A stretch of 29,547 nt of DNA from a virus. The DNA lies in the IMG/VR virus record IMGVR_UViG_3300003937_000003, positions 1 through 29,547 of that record; one strand, written 5' to 3'. A model generated the notes under the pieces. It saw only the letters and a list, made by a program, of their open reading frames with translations. It was not told where the DNA came from and did not search any database. The translations under genes were made by a program, and so were the position numbers. Positions 7,425 to 15,197 of the stretch are shown piece after piece. The number at the start of each line of letters is the position of its first letter. Positions within the stretch are counted from its first letter, which is position 1.

Positions 7425-8354
7425 GTGAAAGAATTCTTATTCGTAGAAAAATATAGACCGAACACCATTGAGGATTGCATTCTCCCTAAAGGCTTAAAGG
7501 AAACATTCCAAAAAATAGTCGATAAAGGTGAATTGCCCAATATGATGTTTACGGGCTCGGCAGGTATAGGTAAAACTACAGTTGCTCGAGCATTGTGTAA
7601 CGAATTAGATCTTGATTACATGATGATTAACGGATCCGAAGACGGAAACATTGATACATTACGTGGAAAGATCAAACAATTTGCAAGTACAATATCATTA
7701 CAAGGTGGACAAAAAGTAGTTATCCTCGATGAGGCTGATTATTTAAATCCACAATCTACACAACCCGCATTACGTGGGTTCATTGAAGAGTTCTCTTCGA
7801 ATTGTAGATTTATATTAACTTGCAATTTTAAGAATCGTATAATAGATCCTCTCCATTCGAGATGTTCTATATATGAATTTAACCTAGGAAACAAGGCTGA
7901 AATAGCTGCGGCATTTATGCCTCGCCTCAAATTCATCCTTGATTCCGAAGGTATCATACATGATGACGCAGTAATTGCTGAACTCATTATGAAATATATA
8001 CCAGATTGGAGACGTGTTATTAATGAATGTCAACGATATGGTATGAGTGGCCATATTGATACTGGAATACTTGTTACTCTATCTGAGACAAGTATAAAGG
8101 GATTGATGGACGATCTCAAATCTAAAAACTTTAAGAAGATGCGTAAGTGGGTTACAGATAACATTGACGTAGAATCGGCAAAGATGTTTAGAATGATTTA
8201 TGATAATATGTCAAGTTATGTTGAGCCTTCAAGTATTCCTCAGTTAGTTTTAATACTTGCAGACTATTCATATAAAGATAGCTTTGTAGCTGATCATGAA
8301 TTGAATGTAGTGGCATGCATGACTGAGATTATGTCATCGATTAATTTTAAATGA
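7425..8354 (+). CDS. 44: Clamp loader large subunit gp44
   Basis: This AAA+ ATPase opens the gp45 ring and loads it on primed DNA together with gp62. The 309 residues (T4 gp44 has 319) show EKYRP at 8-12, Walker A GSAGIGKT at 44-51, Walker B VVILDEAD at 98-105 and the SRC motif at 145-147 that carries the arginine finger. The start is GTG 7425, directly behind the previous stop (TAAGTG), with no strong Shine-Dalgarno; no in-frame ATG lies before the conserved EKYRP. Coupled re-initiation is likely. Its partner gp62 is about 500 bp downstream rather than adjacent as in T4. Confidence 0.94.
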   Translation: MKEFLFVEKYRPNTIEDCILPKGLKETFQKIVDKGELPNMMFTGSAGIGKTTVARALCNELDLDYMMINGSEDGNIDTLRGKIKQFASTISLQGGQKVVILDEADYLNPQSTQPALRGFIEEFSSNCRFILTCNFKNRIIDPLHSRCSIYEFNLGNKAEIAAAFMPRLKFILDSEGIIHDDAVIAELIMKYIPDWRRVINECQRYGMSGHIDTGILVTLSETSIKGLMDDLKSKNFKKMRKWVTDNIDVESAKMFRMIYDNMSSYVEPSSIPQLVLILADYSYKDSFVADHELNVVACMTEIMSSINFK

Positions 8355-8413
8355 TAATATTTTTAGCAATATCTATTCCAATAATAGTAATATTGTTATT
8401 AATATTTAACTAG
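8351..8413 (+). CDS. 20-residue hydrophobic micro-protein
   Basis: ATG 8351 overlaps the gp44 stop as ATGA and opens a 20-codon frame that ends at TAG 8411-8413. The peptide (MIIFLAISIPIIVILLLIFN) is almost entirely Ile/Leu/Val/Phe and would span a membrane once. Coupling by ATGA overlap is the usual gene joint in this genome, and the stop is followed at once by the ribosome-binding site of the next small gene. No family is recognisable at this length. It could be a chance frame in AT-rich DNA. Confidence 0.35.
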   Translation: MIIFLAISIPIIVILLLIFN

Positions 8414-8422
8414 GAGAAAAAA

Positions 8423-8560
8423 ATGGAATTGACGAGTCTTCAAAAATTACCATCATTAACCGAAATATTTTTCGGTAAAGGTATAGACCCAACAACCGAC
8501 AAACCTTATGTCAAAGTAGAACCTAAAAAGGTAGTGTCTAAAAAAGCACTGAAAAAATGA
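8423..8560 (+). CDS. 45-residue small basic protein
   Basis: ATG 8423 follows a good ribosome-binding site (AGGAG, 8412-8416) and opens a 45-codon frame to TGA 8558-8560. The protein starts MELTSLQKLPSLTEIFFGKG and ends in a lysine-rich tail (KKVVSKKALKK). The final Lys codons run directly into the ATG of the next gene (ATGA overlap). I do not recognise it. The strong ribosome-binding site makes it more credible than the micro-protein before it. Confidence 0.5.
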   Translation: MELTSLQKLPSLTEIFFGKGIDPTTDKPYVKVEPKKVVSKKALKK

Positions 8561-8712
8561 GCATGGCTGAATTAGCAATATATGCACAATTAATTACAAT
8601 GTTAGGTGTAATAATGATAGTATGGCAACTAGAAAAAGCTGCTAAATTATTACAATTAATGAGTAAATTTTTAGCTGAAGCAGTAGAAGAGCATGCTAAT
8701 GAAAACAGTTAG
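8557..8712 (+). CDS. 51-residue small membrane-associated protein
   Basis: ATG 8557 overlaps the previous stop as ATGA, and the frame ends at TAG 8710-8712. It encodes a hydrophobic N-terminal helix (about residues 4-23, containing AIYAQLITMLGVIMIVW) followed by an amphipathic Lys/Glu-rich helix. A small inner-membrane peptide is plausible. It overlaps the next gene by about 20 bases. The family is unknown. Confidence 0.45.
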   Translation: MSMAELAIYAQLITMLGVIMIVWQLEKAAKLLQLMSKFLAEAVEEHANENS

Positions 8713-8875
8713 CAAAGAAGATCTATTGGATTTATTACTTGACTTCGATCTTGAAGTAACATATAAAACTATGGAAGGTAGCGAACAAGTATTGAATTTG
8801 CAAAAAGGATCATTAATACCAGAAACATCGCAATTTTTAAATAATATAATTATGGTTAAGACTATGCATAAATGA
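8693..8875 (+). CDS. Small acidic protein upstream of gp62 (possible DUF2693-like)
   Basis: The frame can start at ATG 8693 or at ATG 8699 (MKTVSKED); GAAGAG at 8686-8691 could serve either. The 58-60 residue product has DLEVTYKTMEGSEQVL followed by GSLIPE, loosely similar to the pattern of DUF2693 proteins of T4-like phages (valine-rich strand, KxxG turn, then xxIP). That resemblance is weak and is given as a possibility only. Its stop overlaps the gp62 start as ATGA, so it would feed ribosomes into gp62. Confidence 0.5.
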   Translation: MLMKTVSKEDLLDLLLDFDLEVTYKTMEGSEQVLNLQKGSLIPETSQFLNNIIMVKTMHK

Positions 8876-9243
8876 ATCCATTTGAATTAATTAAATCTAT
8901 ATCCAACACCAAAAAGGATATACTTGAAAATGAGAAAGATTATAATGCCTTTATGGTTAATCGTGGTCTTTCATATTTTCCTGATACAGTCATATATGCT
9001 AATGAAATGAATAAGTTCCATCATTTGGATAGCCGCTTGCAGTATCATTTTCTTATAAATACTATTAGAAAACGTAATCGTTTTTCTAAGTGGAACAAAT
9101 CTATTGAATCTGATAATATCAGTGCTATAAAAAAGTTTTATGGTTATAGCAATGAAAAAGCTCGTGATGTACTTCCGCTTTTAAGTAATGAAAATCTTAA
9201 ATATATAAGAGGAAGAATACAGTATGGCGGAATTCAACGATGA
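8872..9243 (+). CDS. 62: Clamp loader small subunit gp62
   Basis: gp62 forms the gp44/62 clamp-loader complex and is essential for its DNA-dependent ATPase. The 123-residue protein is shorter than T4 gp62 (187) at both ends but keeps the recognisable core: YNAFMVNRGLSYFPD at about residues 24-38, NEMNK, then a YHFLINTIRKRNRFSKW segment at about 58-74. Start ATG 8872 overlaps the preceding stop as ATGA and has no own Shine-Dalgarno, so it depends on upstream translation. It overlaps regA by 20 bases. The reduced size is notable but the gene shows no frameshift. Confidence 0.85.
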   Translation: MNPFELIKSISNTKKDILENEKDYNAFMVNRGLSYFPDTVIYANEMNKFHHLDSRLQYHFLINTIRKRNRFSKWNKSIESDNISAIKKFYGYSNEKARDVLPLLSNENLKYIRGRIQYGGIQR

Positions 9244-9634
9244 ACTGGTCAATTGGAAACCAGAGATGATGTTAGAAGTAACACTGGCAGAGCCAGACGA
9301 TTTTTTAAAGATACGTGAAACTCTAACGAGAATAGGTGTTGCGTCAAAGAAAGACAATAAATTATATCAATCATGCCATATATTACATAAACAAGGCAGA
9401 TATTTTATAACTCACTTTAAAGAGTTATTCTTATTAGACGGTAAGCCTTCTAATCTAACAGAAAATGATCTTAAACGTAGGAACACAATTGTCAAATTAA
9501 TGGATGATTGGGGACTACTCGCCGCAGTTTCTCCAATAGGTGAAGTTGCAGCTTTAAACCAAATTAAAATAATATCTCATAAAGACAAATCTGATTGGGA
9601 ATTATGTCCGAAATATAATATAGGAATCAAATGA
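9224..9634 (+). CDS. regA: RegA translational repressor
   Basis: RegA binds ribosome-binding sites of early phage mRNAs and represses their translation, including its own and clamp/loader messages in T4. The 136 residues contain the family core nearly unchanged: EVTLAEPDDFLKIRETLTR (residues 17-35), LYQSCHILHKQGRYFITHFKE near 46-66, DDWGLL, and a C-terminal WELCPKYNIG. It has about 14 extra N-terminal residues compared with T4 RegA; ATG 9263 would give the T4-like length, but ATG 9224 has GAGGAAG upstream. It closes the clamp/loader operon, as in T4. Confidence 0.93.
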   Translation: MAEFNDELVNWKPEMMLEVTLAEPDDFLKIRETLTRIGVASKKDNKLYQSCHILHKQGRYFITHFKELFLLDGKPSNLTENDLKRRNTIVKLMDDWGLLAAVSPIGEVAALNQIKIISHKDKSDWELCPKYNIGIK

Positions 9635-9640
9635 AACCTG

Positions 9641-9648
9641 TATAAATA
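9641..9648 (+). promoter_or_regulatory. T4-type late promoter (TATAAATA) for the hsp20 unit
   Basis: An exact match to the T4 late promoter core TATAAATA lies in the non-coding gap behind regA. Transcription would start near 9654, at the base of the hairpin described next. In T4 such promoters need the gp55 sigma factor and the gp45 clamp. Confidence 0.7.
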
Positions 9649-9651
9649 AAA

Positions 9652-9696
9652 TTGAATACGCCGAAAGGGTATTCAAGAACCGTGGCATGAAGCCAC
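9652..9696 (+). promoter_or_regulatory. Two hairpins in the hsp20 5' leader
   Basis: Hairpin 1 pairs TTGAATAC (9652-9659) and CC (9661-9662) with GG (9667-9668) and GTATTCAA (9669-9676), with a bulged G9660 and a GAAA tetraloop. Hairpin 2 pairs GTGGC (9682-9686) with GCCAC (9692-9696) over a 5-nt loop. Neither has a T-run. Hairpin 1 would sit at the very 5' end of the late transcript, which can protect an mRNA from decay. The ribosome-binding site AGGAGGT (9718-9724) is free. Confidence 0.55.
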
Positions 9697-9728
9697 ATTT
9701 ATAACCTTGCTATATATAGGAGGTCATT

Positions 9729-10184
9729 ATGACAAACTTAGCATTTAACTTCCCAAGAGATACATTCTTGGGTTTTGATCAACTCTTTAATACATTACAG
9801 AATACTACATTCGAGGCCGGACGTGGTCAAGGATATCCCCCGTATAATGTAATCAAAAGAGACGATGGTCACTTTTTAATTGAAATCGCTGTTGCAGGAT
9901 TTTCAAAAGAAGATATTGATTTAACACTTGAGAAAGGTGTTTTAACAATTAGCGGTAAGAAACAATCTGGTACAGACACTAGAGAGTATGCTCACCGTGG
10001 TATTTCTCAAAGGGCGTTTGAGCGTTCATTTACTTTAGCCGACACACTAAAAGTTGTTGGTGCTGATATTGTAGATGGAATGCTTGTTGTTATTTTGGAG
10101 AACGATATTCCAGAAAAGGACAAGCCTCAAACTATCAATTTAGGTGACCTGCCGAAATCAGCGAAGAAGCTGTTACTAGGCTAA
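9729..10184 (+). CDS. hsp20: Hsp20 small heat-shock protein
   Basis: This 151-residue protein has an alpha-crystallin domain at about 36-135 with the typical PPYNVIKR entry, IEIAVAGFSKEDI, a GVLTISG strand and a C-terminal GMLVVILEND. It resembles IbpA-type holdases, which keep unfolding proteins soluble, and such genes occur in marine T4-like phages, where a role in virion assembly has been suggested. It follows a late promoter, two leader hairpins and a very strong AGGAGGT site, so high late expression is expected. It heads a run of five genes with iscU next. Confidence 0.9.
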   Translation: MTNLAFNFPRDTFLGFDQLFNTLQNTTFEAGRGQGYPPYNVIKRDDGHFLIEIAVAGFSKEDIDLTLEKGVLTISGKKQSGTDTREYAHRGISQRAFERSFTLADTLKVVGADIVDGMLVVILENDIPEKDKPQTINLGDLPKSAKKLLLG

Positions 10185-10199
10185 ATACTAAGGAGCACT

Positions 10200-10589
10200 A
10201 TGGCATATTCAGATCAAGTTTTAGACCATTACAATAATCCACGCAATGTGGGTAAGATGGATATAACTGACAAAAATGTCGGAACTGGTATGGTAGGTGC
10301 TCCTTCTTGCGGCGACGTTATGAAGCTACAAATTAAAGTTGTAGATGATATTATTGAAGATGCAAAATTTAAAGCATACGGATGTGGAAGTGCGATTGCT
10401 AGTTCTAGCATGGTCACAGAATTGCTCAAAGGTATGTCATTAGAAGATGCAGGAAATATTAAAAATACTTCTATAGTAGAAGCTCTTAGTTTGCCTCCAG
10501 TTAAGATACACTGCTCGGTCTTAGCTGAAGATTCAATTAAAGCAGCAGTCAAAGATTATAAATCAAAACAACCAAAGGTACACAGATGA
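10200..10589 (+). CDS. iscU: IscU/NifU-like Fe-S cluster scaffold protein
   Basis: This 129-residue protein is a full-length IscU: YSDQVLDHYNNPRNVG at the N-terminus, the three ligand cysteines C37 (GAPSCGD), C62 (YGCGSA) and C105 (HC), the conserved D39, and LPPVK at 98-102. LPPVK is the segment bound by the HscA chaperone during cluster release, so the protein looks able to plug into the host Isc machinery. Cluster donor IscS is not in the window. AAGGAG (about 10190-10195) precedes the start, and the stop overlaps the next gene as ATGA. iscU-like genes are known from marine viromes; the need it serves here is unproven. Confidence 0.93.
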   Translation: MAYSDQVLDHYNNPRNVGKMDITDKNVGTGMVGAPSCGDVMKLQIKVVDDIIEDAKFKAYGCGSAIASSSMVTELLKGMSLEDAGNIKNTSIVEALSLPPVKIHCSVLAEDSIKAAVKDYKSKQPKVHR

Positions 10590-10876
10590 ATGACATTAGA
10601 TTAGTCCGACTTACGTCGGGTGAAGAATTATTATGTGAAAAAACAAATGAATCAGGTTTAACAATTACAGTAAAGGACATTGTAGCATTAGTGCCTACTC
10701 AAGAGAGATTAGGATTTATGCCATATATGCCTTATTGTGAAATCGATCAATTAGTAATTAAGAAAGAACATATTTTGTTTGATCTTACACCAACAATGGA
10801 ATTAGCAGCTCAGCATAAAGCTATGCATAGCGATACAAATATAGTTACACCAGACAAACCAGAAATAATAGTTTAA
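10586..10876 (+). CDS. Sm-like (LSm-fold) phage protein
   Basis: This 96-residue protein starts DIRLVRLTSGEELLCE and contains a LGFMPYMPYCE segment at about 42-52. That matches what I recall of a small family in marine T4-like phages whose structure showed an Sm-like fold. Sm/Hfq-type rings bind RNA, so a role in mRNA handling is possible, but no RNA-binding residue can be proven from sequence alone. It overlaps iscU by four bases (ATGA) and is followed after one base by the oxygenase gene, so all are co-translated. Confidence 0.55.
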   Translation: MNDIRLVRLTSGEELLCEKTNESGLTITVKDIVALVPTQERLGFMPYMPYCEIDQLVIKKEHILFDLTPTMELAAQHKAMHSDTNIVTPDKPEIIV

Positions 10877-10877
10877 T

Positions 10878-11525
10878 ATGAATCATGACATAAAGCATTA
10901 TGTCCATAAATCAAGATGGATTAATGATGAACTTTGCAATGAAGTAATTAATACACTTGATATTGAAGACACTTGGTTACCATTTCCAAAAGATGTTGTT
11001 AATGCATATCCAGGTGAGGGAAGATCACAAGATGGCATTGCTGGATCAACATTAAGCATTGATTGGGAACAATTCATGGGTGATCCAAATATTCCTGAAC
11101 AAGAGAGAAATTATGGCTTAGCTCATATGAAAAATCAAGATGTATTAGAAAGACTTCGATCGAGTATACACTCTGGATTAGAGCATTATGTTCACGATTA
11201 TTTAGATGATATAGAATGGTATGATTACTTCAGAAATTTTACTGATCCTAAATTTATGAAATATGAACAAGGTCATGATATGATAGAACATTGCGATCAT
11301 GTTGGAGCCATATTTGATGGCACAAGAAAAGGCATTCCAACTGTTTCAATCGTAGGCAATTTAGGTGATGATTTTGAAGGTGGAGCAATACGATTTTGGG
11401 ATAACACAGATTATTATATGAAGAAAGGCGAACTTATGTTTTTCCCTAGTAACTTCTTATATCCACACAGAGTTCGTAAAGTAACAAAAGGTTTAAGATA
11501 TTCTTTCGTGAGTTGGGTATGGTAG
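10878..11525 (+). CDS. 2-oxoglutarate/Fe(II)-dependent oxygenase
   Basis: This 215-residue protein has the iron triad of the 2OG-Fe(II) superfamily: H138 and D140 (HCD), H197 (YPHRV) and the 2OG-binding R207 in GLRYSFVSW. The order and spacing match prolyl-4-hydroxylase-like members common in T4-like marine phages. The substrate cannot be read from sequence; protein prolines and nucleic-acid bases are both possible. It lies in the same late unit as IscU, so two iron-dependent functions are expressed together. It overlaps the acetyltransferase start by 7 bases. Confidence 0.88.
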   Translation: MNHDIKHYVHKSRWINDELCNEVINTLDIEDTWLPFPKDVVNAYPGEGRSQDGIAGSTLSIDWEQFMGDPNIPEQERNYGLAHMKNQDVLERLRSSIHSGLEHYVHDYLDDIEWYDYFRNFTDPKFMKYEQGHDMIEHCDHVGAIFDGTRKGIPTVSIVGNLGDDFEGGAIRFWDNTDYYMKKGELMFFPSNFLYPHRVRKVTKGLRYSFVSWVW

Positions 11526-11986
11526 AACAAGCTACTTTAGATGATATACCCCAGCTTTGTATTTTGTTAGACGAATTATTTAGTCAAGAAGCAGAATTTA
11601 CTCCTAATCATGAAATACAAGGAAAAGGTCTAAGTAAGATTATAAACAATGAAGATATTGGAGCAATTTTAGTTTGTCGCGCATCAACAATTATGCCTCA
11701 ATTTAATAAAATAATAGGAATGGTAAATATTCTTTATACAATCTCTACTGCATTGGGTGAAAGAGTAGCTAATCTTGAAGATTTTGTCGTTTTGCCTGAA
11801 TTTAGAAATATAGGAGTAGGTTCAGAACTTATATCACATGCAATGCTTTTTGCAAAAGCAAAAGGTTGCCAACGAATTACCTTACTTACTGATGATGATA
11901 ATCAAGATGCACACCGATTTTATGTTAGAAATGGTTTTTCCCGTTCTTCAATGGTTCCATTTAGGCGAAATTTATTAACTACTTAG
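11519..11986 (+). CDS. GNAT-family N-acetyltransferase
   Basis: The best start is ATG 11519 (MVEQATLDDIPQL); a TTG two codons upstream is unlikely. The 155-residue protein shows the GNAT pattern: an N-terminal strand-helix, a central DFVVLPEFRNIGVGSEL with the acetyl-CoA loop R-N-I-G-V-G, and a C-terminal DDDNQDAHRFYVRNGF typical of the last helix and strand. It should transfer an acetyl group to an amine on a protein or small molecule; the target is unknown. The final codons contact the next promoter, whose GTATGTAC begins at the last base of the stop. Confidence 0.85.
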   Translation: MVEQATLDDIPQLCILLDELFSQEAEFTPNHEIQGKGLSKIINNEDIGAILVCRASTIMPQFNKIIGMVNILYTISTALGERVANLEDFVVLPEFRNIGVGSELISHAMLFAKAKGCQRITLLTDDDNQDAHRFYVRNGFSRSSMVPFRRNLLTT

Positions 11987-12017
11987 TATGTACTTTTAGC
12001 TCAAAACGTGGTATAAT
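11986..12017 (+). promoter_or_regulatory. TATGTAC-type promoter for DNA polymerase
   Basis: GTATGTAC at 11986-11993 is followed after 18 bp by TATAAT at 12012-12017, with an extended TGG. The expected start coincides with ATG 12024 of the polymerase. Confidence 0.75.
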
Positions 12018-12023
12018 ACTGCC

Positions 12024-14534
12024 ATGAATAAAGCTTTTTACACGTCAGCCTTCCGTCACGGCAAGGTCATTAAATATTTAGGCTATGAAAATGGTGAAAA
12101 AGTAAAGTTCACTATTCCATTTAAGCCTACTCTATTTGTCACAAACAAAGGTAATAATGCCCACGATTGGCATGCACTCGATGGTACTCCAGTAGAACCT
12201 CTCGTATTTGGATCTATGGGTGAAGCTACTGATTTTATTAAATCATATGCAGATGTACCTGCCTTTAATGTTTATGGCAATACAAATTATGTAGTACAAT
12301 ATATTAATGAAGAGTTTCCTGATGAGATCAAATGGGATCGTAATACAATTAATGTTACATCAATCGATATTGAAACAAAGTTTGGTGATGGGTTTCCTGA
12401 ACCTAAAGAAGCTGATCAGGAAGTAACAGCAATCACAATGAAGAACAATATCGATGATACCTATTATACGTTTGGTTGTGGTGAGTATGATGTGAAGTCA
12501 TCTCTTATGCAAACCAATTCTGTGATTTATGTCAAGTGCGCAGACGAGAGAGAACTCTTACATAAGTTTGTTTATCATTGGTCTAGGACTTCACCTGATA
12601 TTGTCACAGGTTGGAACTGTGAATTCTTTGATATACCATATCTTATTAATCGTATAAAACGTATACTTGGTAATTCACGAGAGAAGTTCCTATCTCCATG
12701 GAGAATGATTGATGAACGTGAGACTCATACAGGTTATGGTCAAACATCTCTCAAATATGAAATTAAAGGTGTGGCCATCTTAGACTATATGGCAATCTTT
12801 AAAAAGTTTGGTTTTACATATGGTCCACAAGAATCATATAAGTTAGATCATATTGCTAATGTTGTATTAGGTGAGAAGAAGCTTGACTTCGGTGAAGCAT
12901 CTGACTTAAATGAGCTGCACGCAAATGACTATCAAAAGTTTATTGACTATAACATCAAAGACGTAGAACTTATCGATCGTATGGAAGACAAGCTCGGTCT
13001 TATTAGTTTATGTCTCACTATGGCTTATAAAGGTGGCGTAAACTATGAACAAGTATTAGGTACTGTGGCTATATGGGATGCATTGCTTTATCGTGACTTA
13101 CATTCAAAACGTATAGCTGTACCACAAAACAAAGAGTCATTTAAAGCAACATTTCCTGGTGGTTATGTAAAAGAACCAATTGTTGGCATGCACGATTGGG
13201 TATGTTCGTTCGATTTGAACTCTCTATATCCATCAATAATTATGCAATACAACATGTCTCCCGAGACTATCTTACTTGATGATGAACCTAATGTCAACGT
13301 TGAATCTGTTCTTCGTGGTGAAGTAACAAACAATAAACCTAACACAGCATTAGCTGTCAATGGCGTTCGTTTTGATACAAAGAAACTTGGTATTATTCCA
13401 GCAATTATTCAAGAGATCTATAATGATCGTGTCAAATTCAAGCAAGCACAACTTAAAGCTGAGCAAGAACTCGAATTATGTGGTAACAAATCAGAAGTGT
13501 ATGCTCTTGAGAAACGTATTGCTATTGCCAAGAACCAACAAATGGCATTAAAGATCCTATTGAATTCCTTATATGGTGCGATGGGTAATAAGTGGTTTAG
13601 ATATTTTGATATGCGTATTGCTGAAGGTATCACACTCACTGGTCAAGCAACTATTCGTTGGGCAGAGAATAACCTAAACGATTACCTTAACAAAACTCTA
13701 CAAACAAATAGAGATTATGTTGTTGCTATTGATACAGATTCATTGTATGTTCGCCTTGACGAGTTTGTCAAACGTCTTGGTCCAGCCAAGCCTATTGACT
13801 TTCTTGACTCAGTATGCAGTGCATTAGAAGATACACTTACTGAATGTTATGATCGTCTATATAAAAACTTAGGTGGTATAGAAAACAAAATGGTTATGGG
13901 TCGTGAGGTGATTGCTGATCGTGGTATATGGACTGCTAAGAAAAGATATATACTCAATGTACATGACAATGAAGGTGTTCGTTATGCCACACCTAAACTA
14001 AAAATTATGGGTATTGAAGCAATTAAATCATCTACTCCTGCTATATGTCGCATAGCATTAAAAGATATATTTCGTAGGATTATGGAAACAGATCAGGCAA
14101 CGGTACAATCAGATATAGCAAACTTCAAAGTGGCATTTCAACAAGCGTCTGCTGAAGAGGTAAGCTTTCCACGAGGTGTAAATAATCTAAATAAATGGAC
14201 AGATAAAGAAACTGTTTATAAGAAAGGTACACCTATACATATTCGTGGTGCAATATTGCATAATAATATGATTAAAAAACAGAAATTAGGTAGAAGTATT
14301 CAAAAGATAACAAGTGGCGACAAAGTAAAGTTCACGTATCTTGTCAAGCCAAATCCAATTAGAGAGAATGTAATTGCATTTGTAGACTATCTTCCACGTC
14401 AATTTAAACTTGAGAAATACATAGATTATAACCTTCAATTCGAAAAGACTTTCCTTAGTGCCATCGAACCTGTATTGGAAGCAGTTGGCTGGTCAAGTGA
14501 GCATAAAGTATCATTAGAAGATTTTTTCGTTTAA
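12024..14534 (+). CDS. 43: DNA polymerase gp43 (family B)
   Basis: This is the replicative polymerase with proofreading. The 836 residues (T4 has 898) show the exonuclease motif DIET at 115-118, Exo II NCEFFDIPYL near 200, Exo III YNIKDVELI near 315, and polymerase motifs A DLNSLYPSI from D397, B KILLNSLYG from about 510 and C DTD at 570-572. The C-terminus ends in SLEDFFV, which resembles the short tail T4 polymerase uses to bind the clamp. The conserved N-terminus (FYTSAFRHG, KPTLF) fixes the start at ATG 12024. It has no Shine-Dalgarno and lies 7 nt after the -10 box, so translation is probably leaderless. Confidence 0.97.
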   Translation: MNKAFYTSAFRHGKVIKYLGYENGEKVKFTIPFKPTLFVTNKGNNAHDWHALDGTPVEPLVFGSMGEATDFIKSYADVPAFNVYGNTNYVVQYINEEFPDEIKWDRNTINVTSIDIETKFGDGFPEPKEADQEVTAITMKNNIDDTYYTFGCGEYDVKSSLMQTNSVIYVKCADERELLHKFVYHWSRTSPDIVTGWNCEFFDIPYLINRIKRILGNSREKFLSPWRMIDERETHTGYGQTSLKYEIKGVAILDYMAIFKKFGFTYGPQESYKLDHIANVVLGEKKLDFGEASDLNELHANDYQKFIDYNIKDVELIDRMEDKLGLISLCLTMAYKGGVNYEQVLGTVAIWDALLYRDLHSKRIAVPQNKESFKATFPGGYVKEPIVGMHDWVCSFDLNSLYPSIIMQYNMSPETILLDDEPNVNVESVLRGEVTNNKPNTALAVNGVRFDTKKLGIIPAIIQEIYNDRVKFKQAQLKAEQELELCGNKSEVYALEKRIAIAKNQQMALKILLNSLYGAMGNKWFRYFDMRIAEGITLTGQATIRWAENNLNDYLNKTLQTNRDYVVAIDTDSLYVRLDEFVKRLGPAKPIDFLDSVCSALEDTLTECYDRLYKNLGGIENKMVMGREVIADRGIWTAKKRYILNVHDNEGVRYATPKLKIMGIEAIKSSTPAICRIALKDIFRRIMETDQATVQSDIANFKVAFQQASAEEVSFPRGVNNLNKWTDKETVYKKGTPIHIRGAILHNNMIKKQKLGRSIQKITSGDKVKFTYLVKPNPIRENVIAFVDYLPRQFKLEKYIDYNLQFEKTFLSAIEPVLEAVGWSSEHKVSLEDFFV

Positions 14535-14535
14535 G

Positions 14536-14582
14536 GTATGTACATATCATAAAAATGTGATATAATATAACATATGAAATAA
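14536..14582 (+). promoter_or_regulatory. TATGTAC-type promoter with start-site mini-ORF (ATG AAA TAA)
   Basis: GTATGTAC at 14536-14543 is followed after 17 bp by TATAAT at 14561-14566 with an extended TGA. At the expected transcription start an ATG (14574) opens a two-codon ORF ending TAA 14580-14582. Its stop abuts AGGAGA, the ribosome-binding site of the gene at 14592. Confidence 0.7.
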
Positions 14583-14591
14583 AGGAGACTT

Positions 14592-15197
14592 ATGTCAGCA
14601 GATTGGGTAAACGATATTAATCGTATGCAAACAAAATATGGTGTTAGGGAATGGATAAACCATGCCACACCATTTCAACTTAAAAAATATTTAGAATTCC
14701 GATTAGATTTTATTAAAGAGGAATACGATGAAACACGAGAAGCACTTATTATGCAAGATTCTGAAGAGATCGTTGATGGTCTTATTGATCTTTGCGTTGT
14801 TGCTATTGGTACGTTAGATGCATTAGGTGTCAACGCACATAAAGCATGGGACGAAATATTAGAAGCAAATATGAATAAAGAAGTTGGTGTAAAGGAAGAA
14901 CGACCAAATCCTTTAGGACTTCCAGATTTAATTAAGCCAGAAGGTTGGACAAATCCATCGCACGAAGATAATCATGGTATTATTCCAACGGCTTTTGAAC
15001 CAGATGTTGATGATGAATTAGATAAACTTATTGAAAGTAAAAATCATTATACACCAGGACCAGGACCACTCGATGGAAAAGAAGCTAAAGAATTATTTGA
15101 TAAAGCTATGAAAGCAAATAAAGCAAGAACTGAAATTAGTGGTAAACATAATACAAGATGGACACCAAATGCATTAAAGGAGTATCATGACGTTTGA
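14592..15197 (+). CDS. MazG-like nucleotide pyrophosphohydrolase with C-terminal extension
   Basis: The N-terminal half is an all-alpha NTP-pyrophosphatase domain with EE at 43-44, E47, then E59 and D62 (EEIVDGLIDL), the EExxE...ExxD metal-binding pattern of MazG/dUTPase-like enzymes. A KEERPNPLGLPDLIKPEGW segment at about 101-119 is typical of the phage MazG-like family. The last 80 residues are hydrophilic with no recognised fold. T4 gp56, which removes dCTP so that hydroxymethyl-dCTP is used, is also an all-alpha pyrophosphatase, so a dCTPase-like role is conceivable beside gp42, but substrate cannot be read. AGGAGA precedes the start. Confidence 0.75.
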   Translation: MSADWVNDINRMQTKYGVREWINHATPFQLKKYLEFRLDFIKEEYDETREALIMQDSEEIVDGLIDLCVVAIGTLDALGVNAHKAWDEILEANMNKEVGVKEERPNPLGLPDLIKPEGWTNPSHEDNHGIIPTAFEPDVDDELDKLIESKNHYTPGPGPLDGKEAKELFDKAMKANKARTEISGKHNTRWTPNALKEYHDV

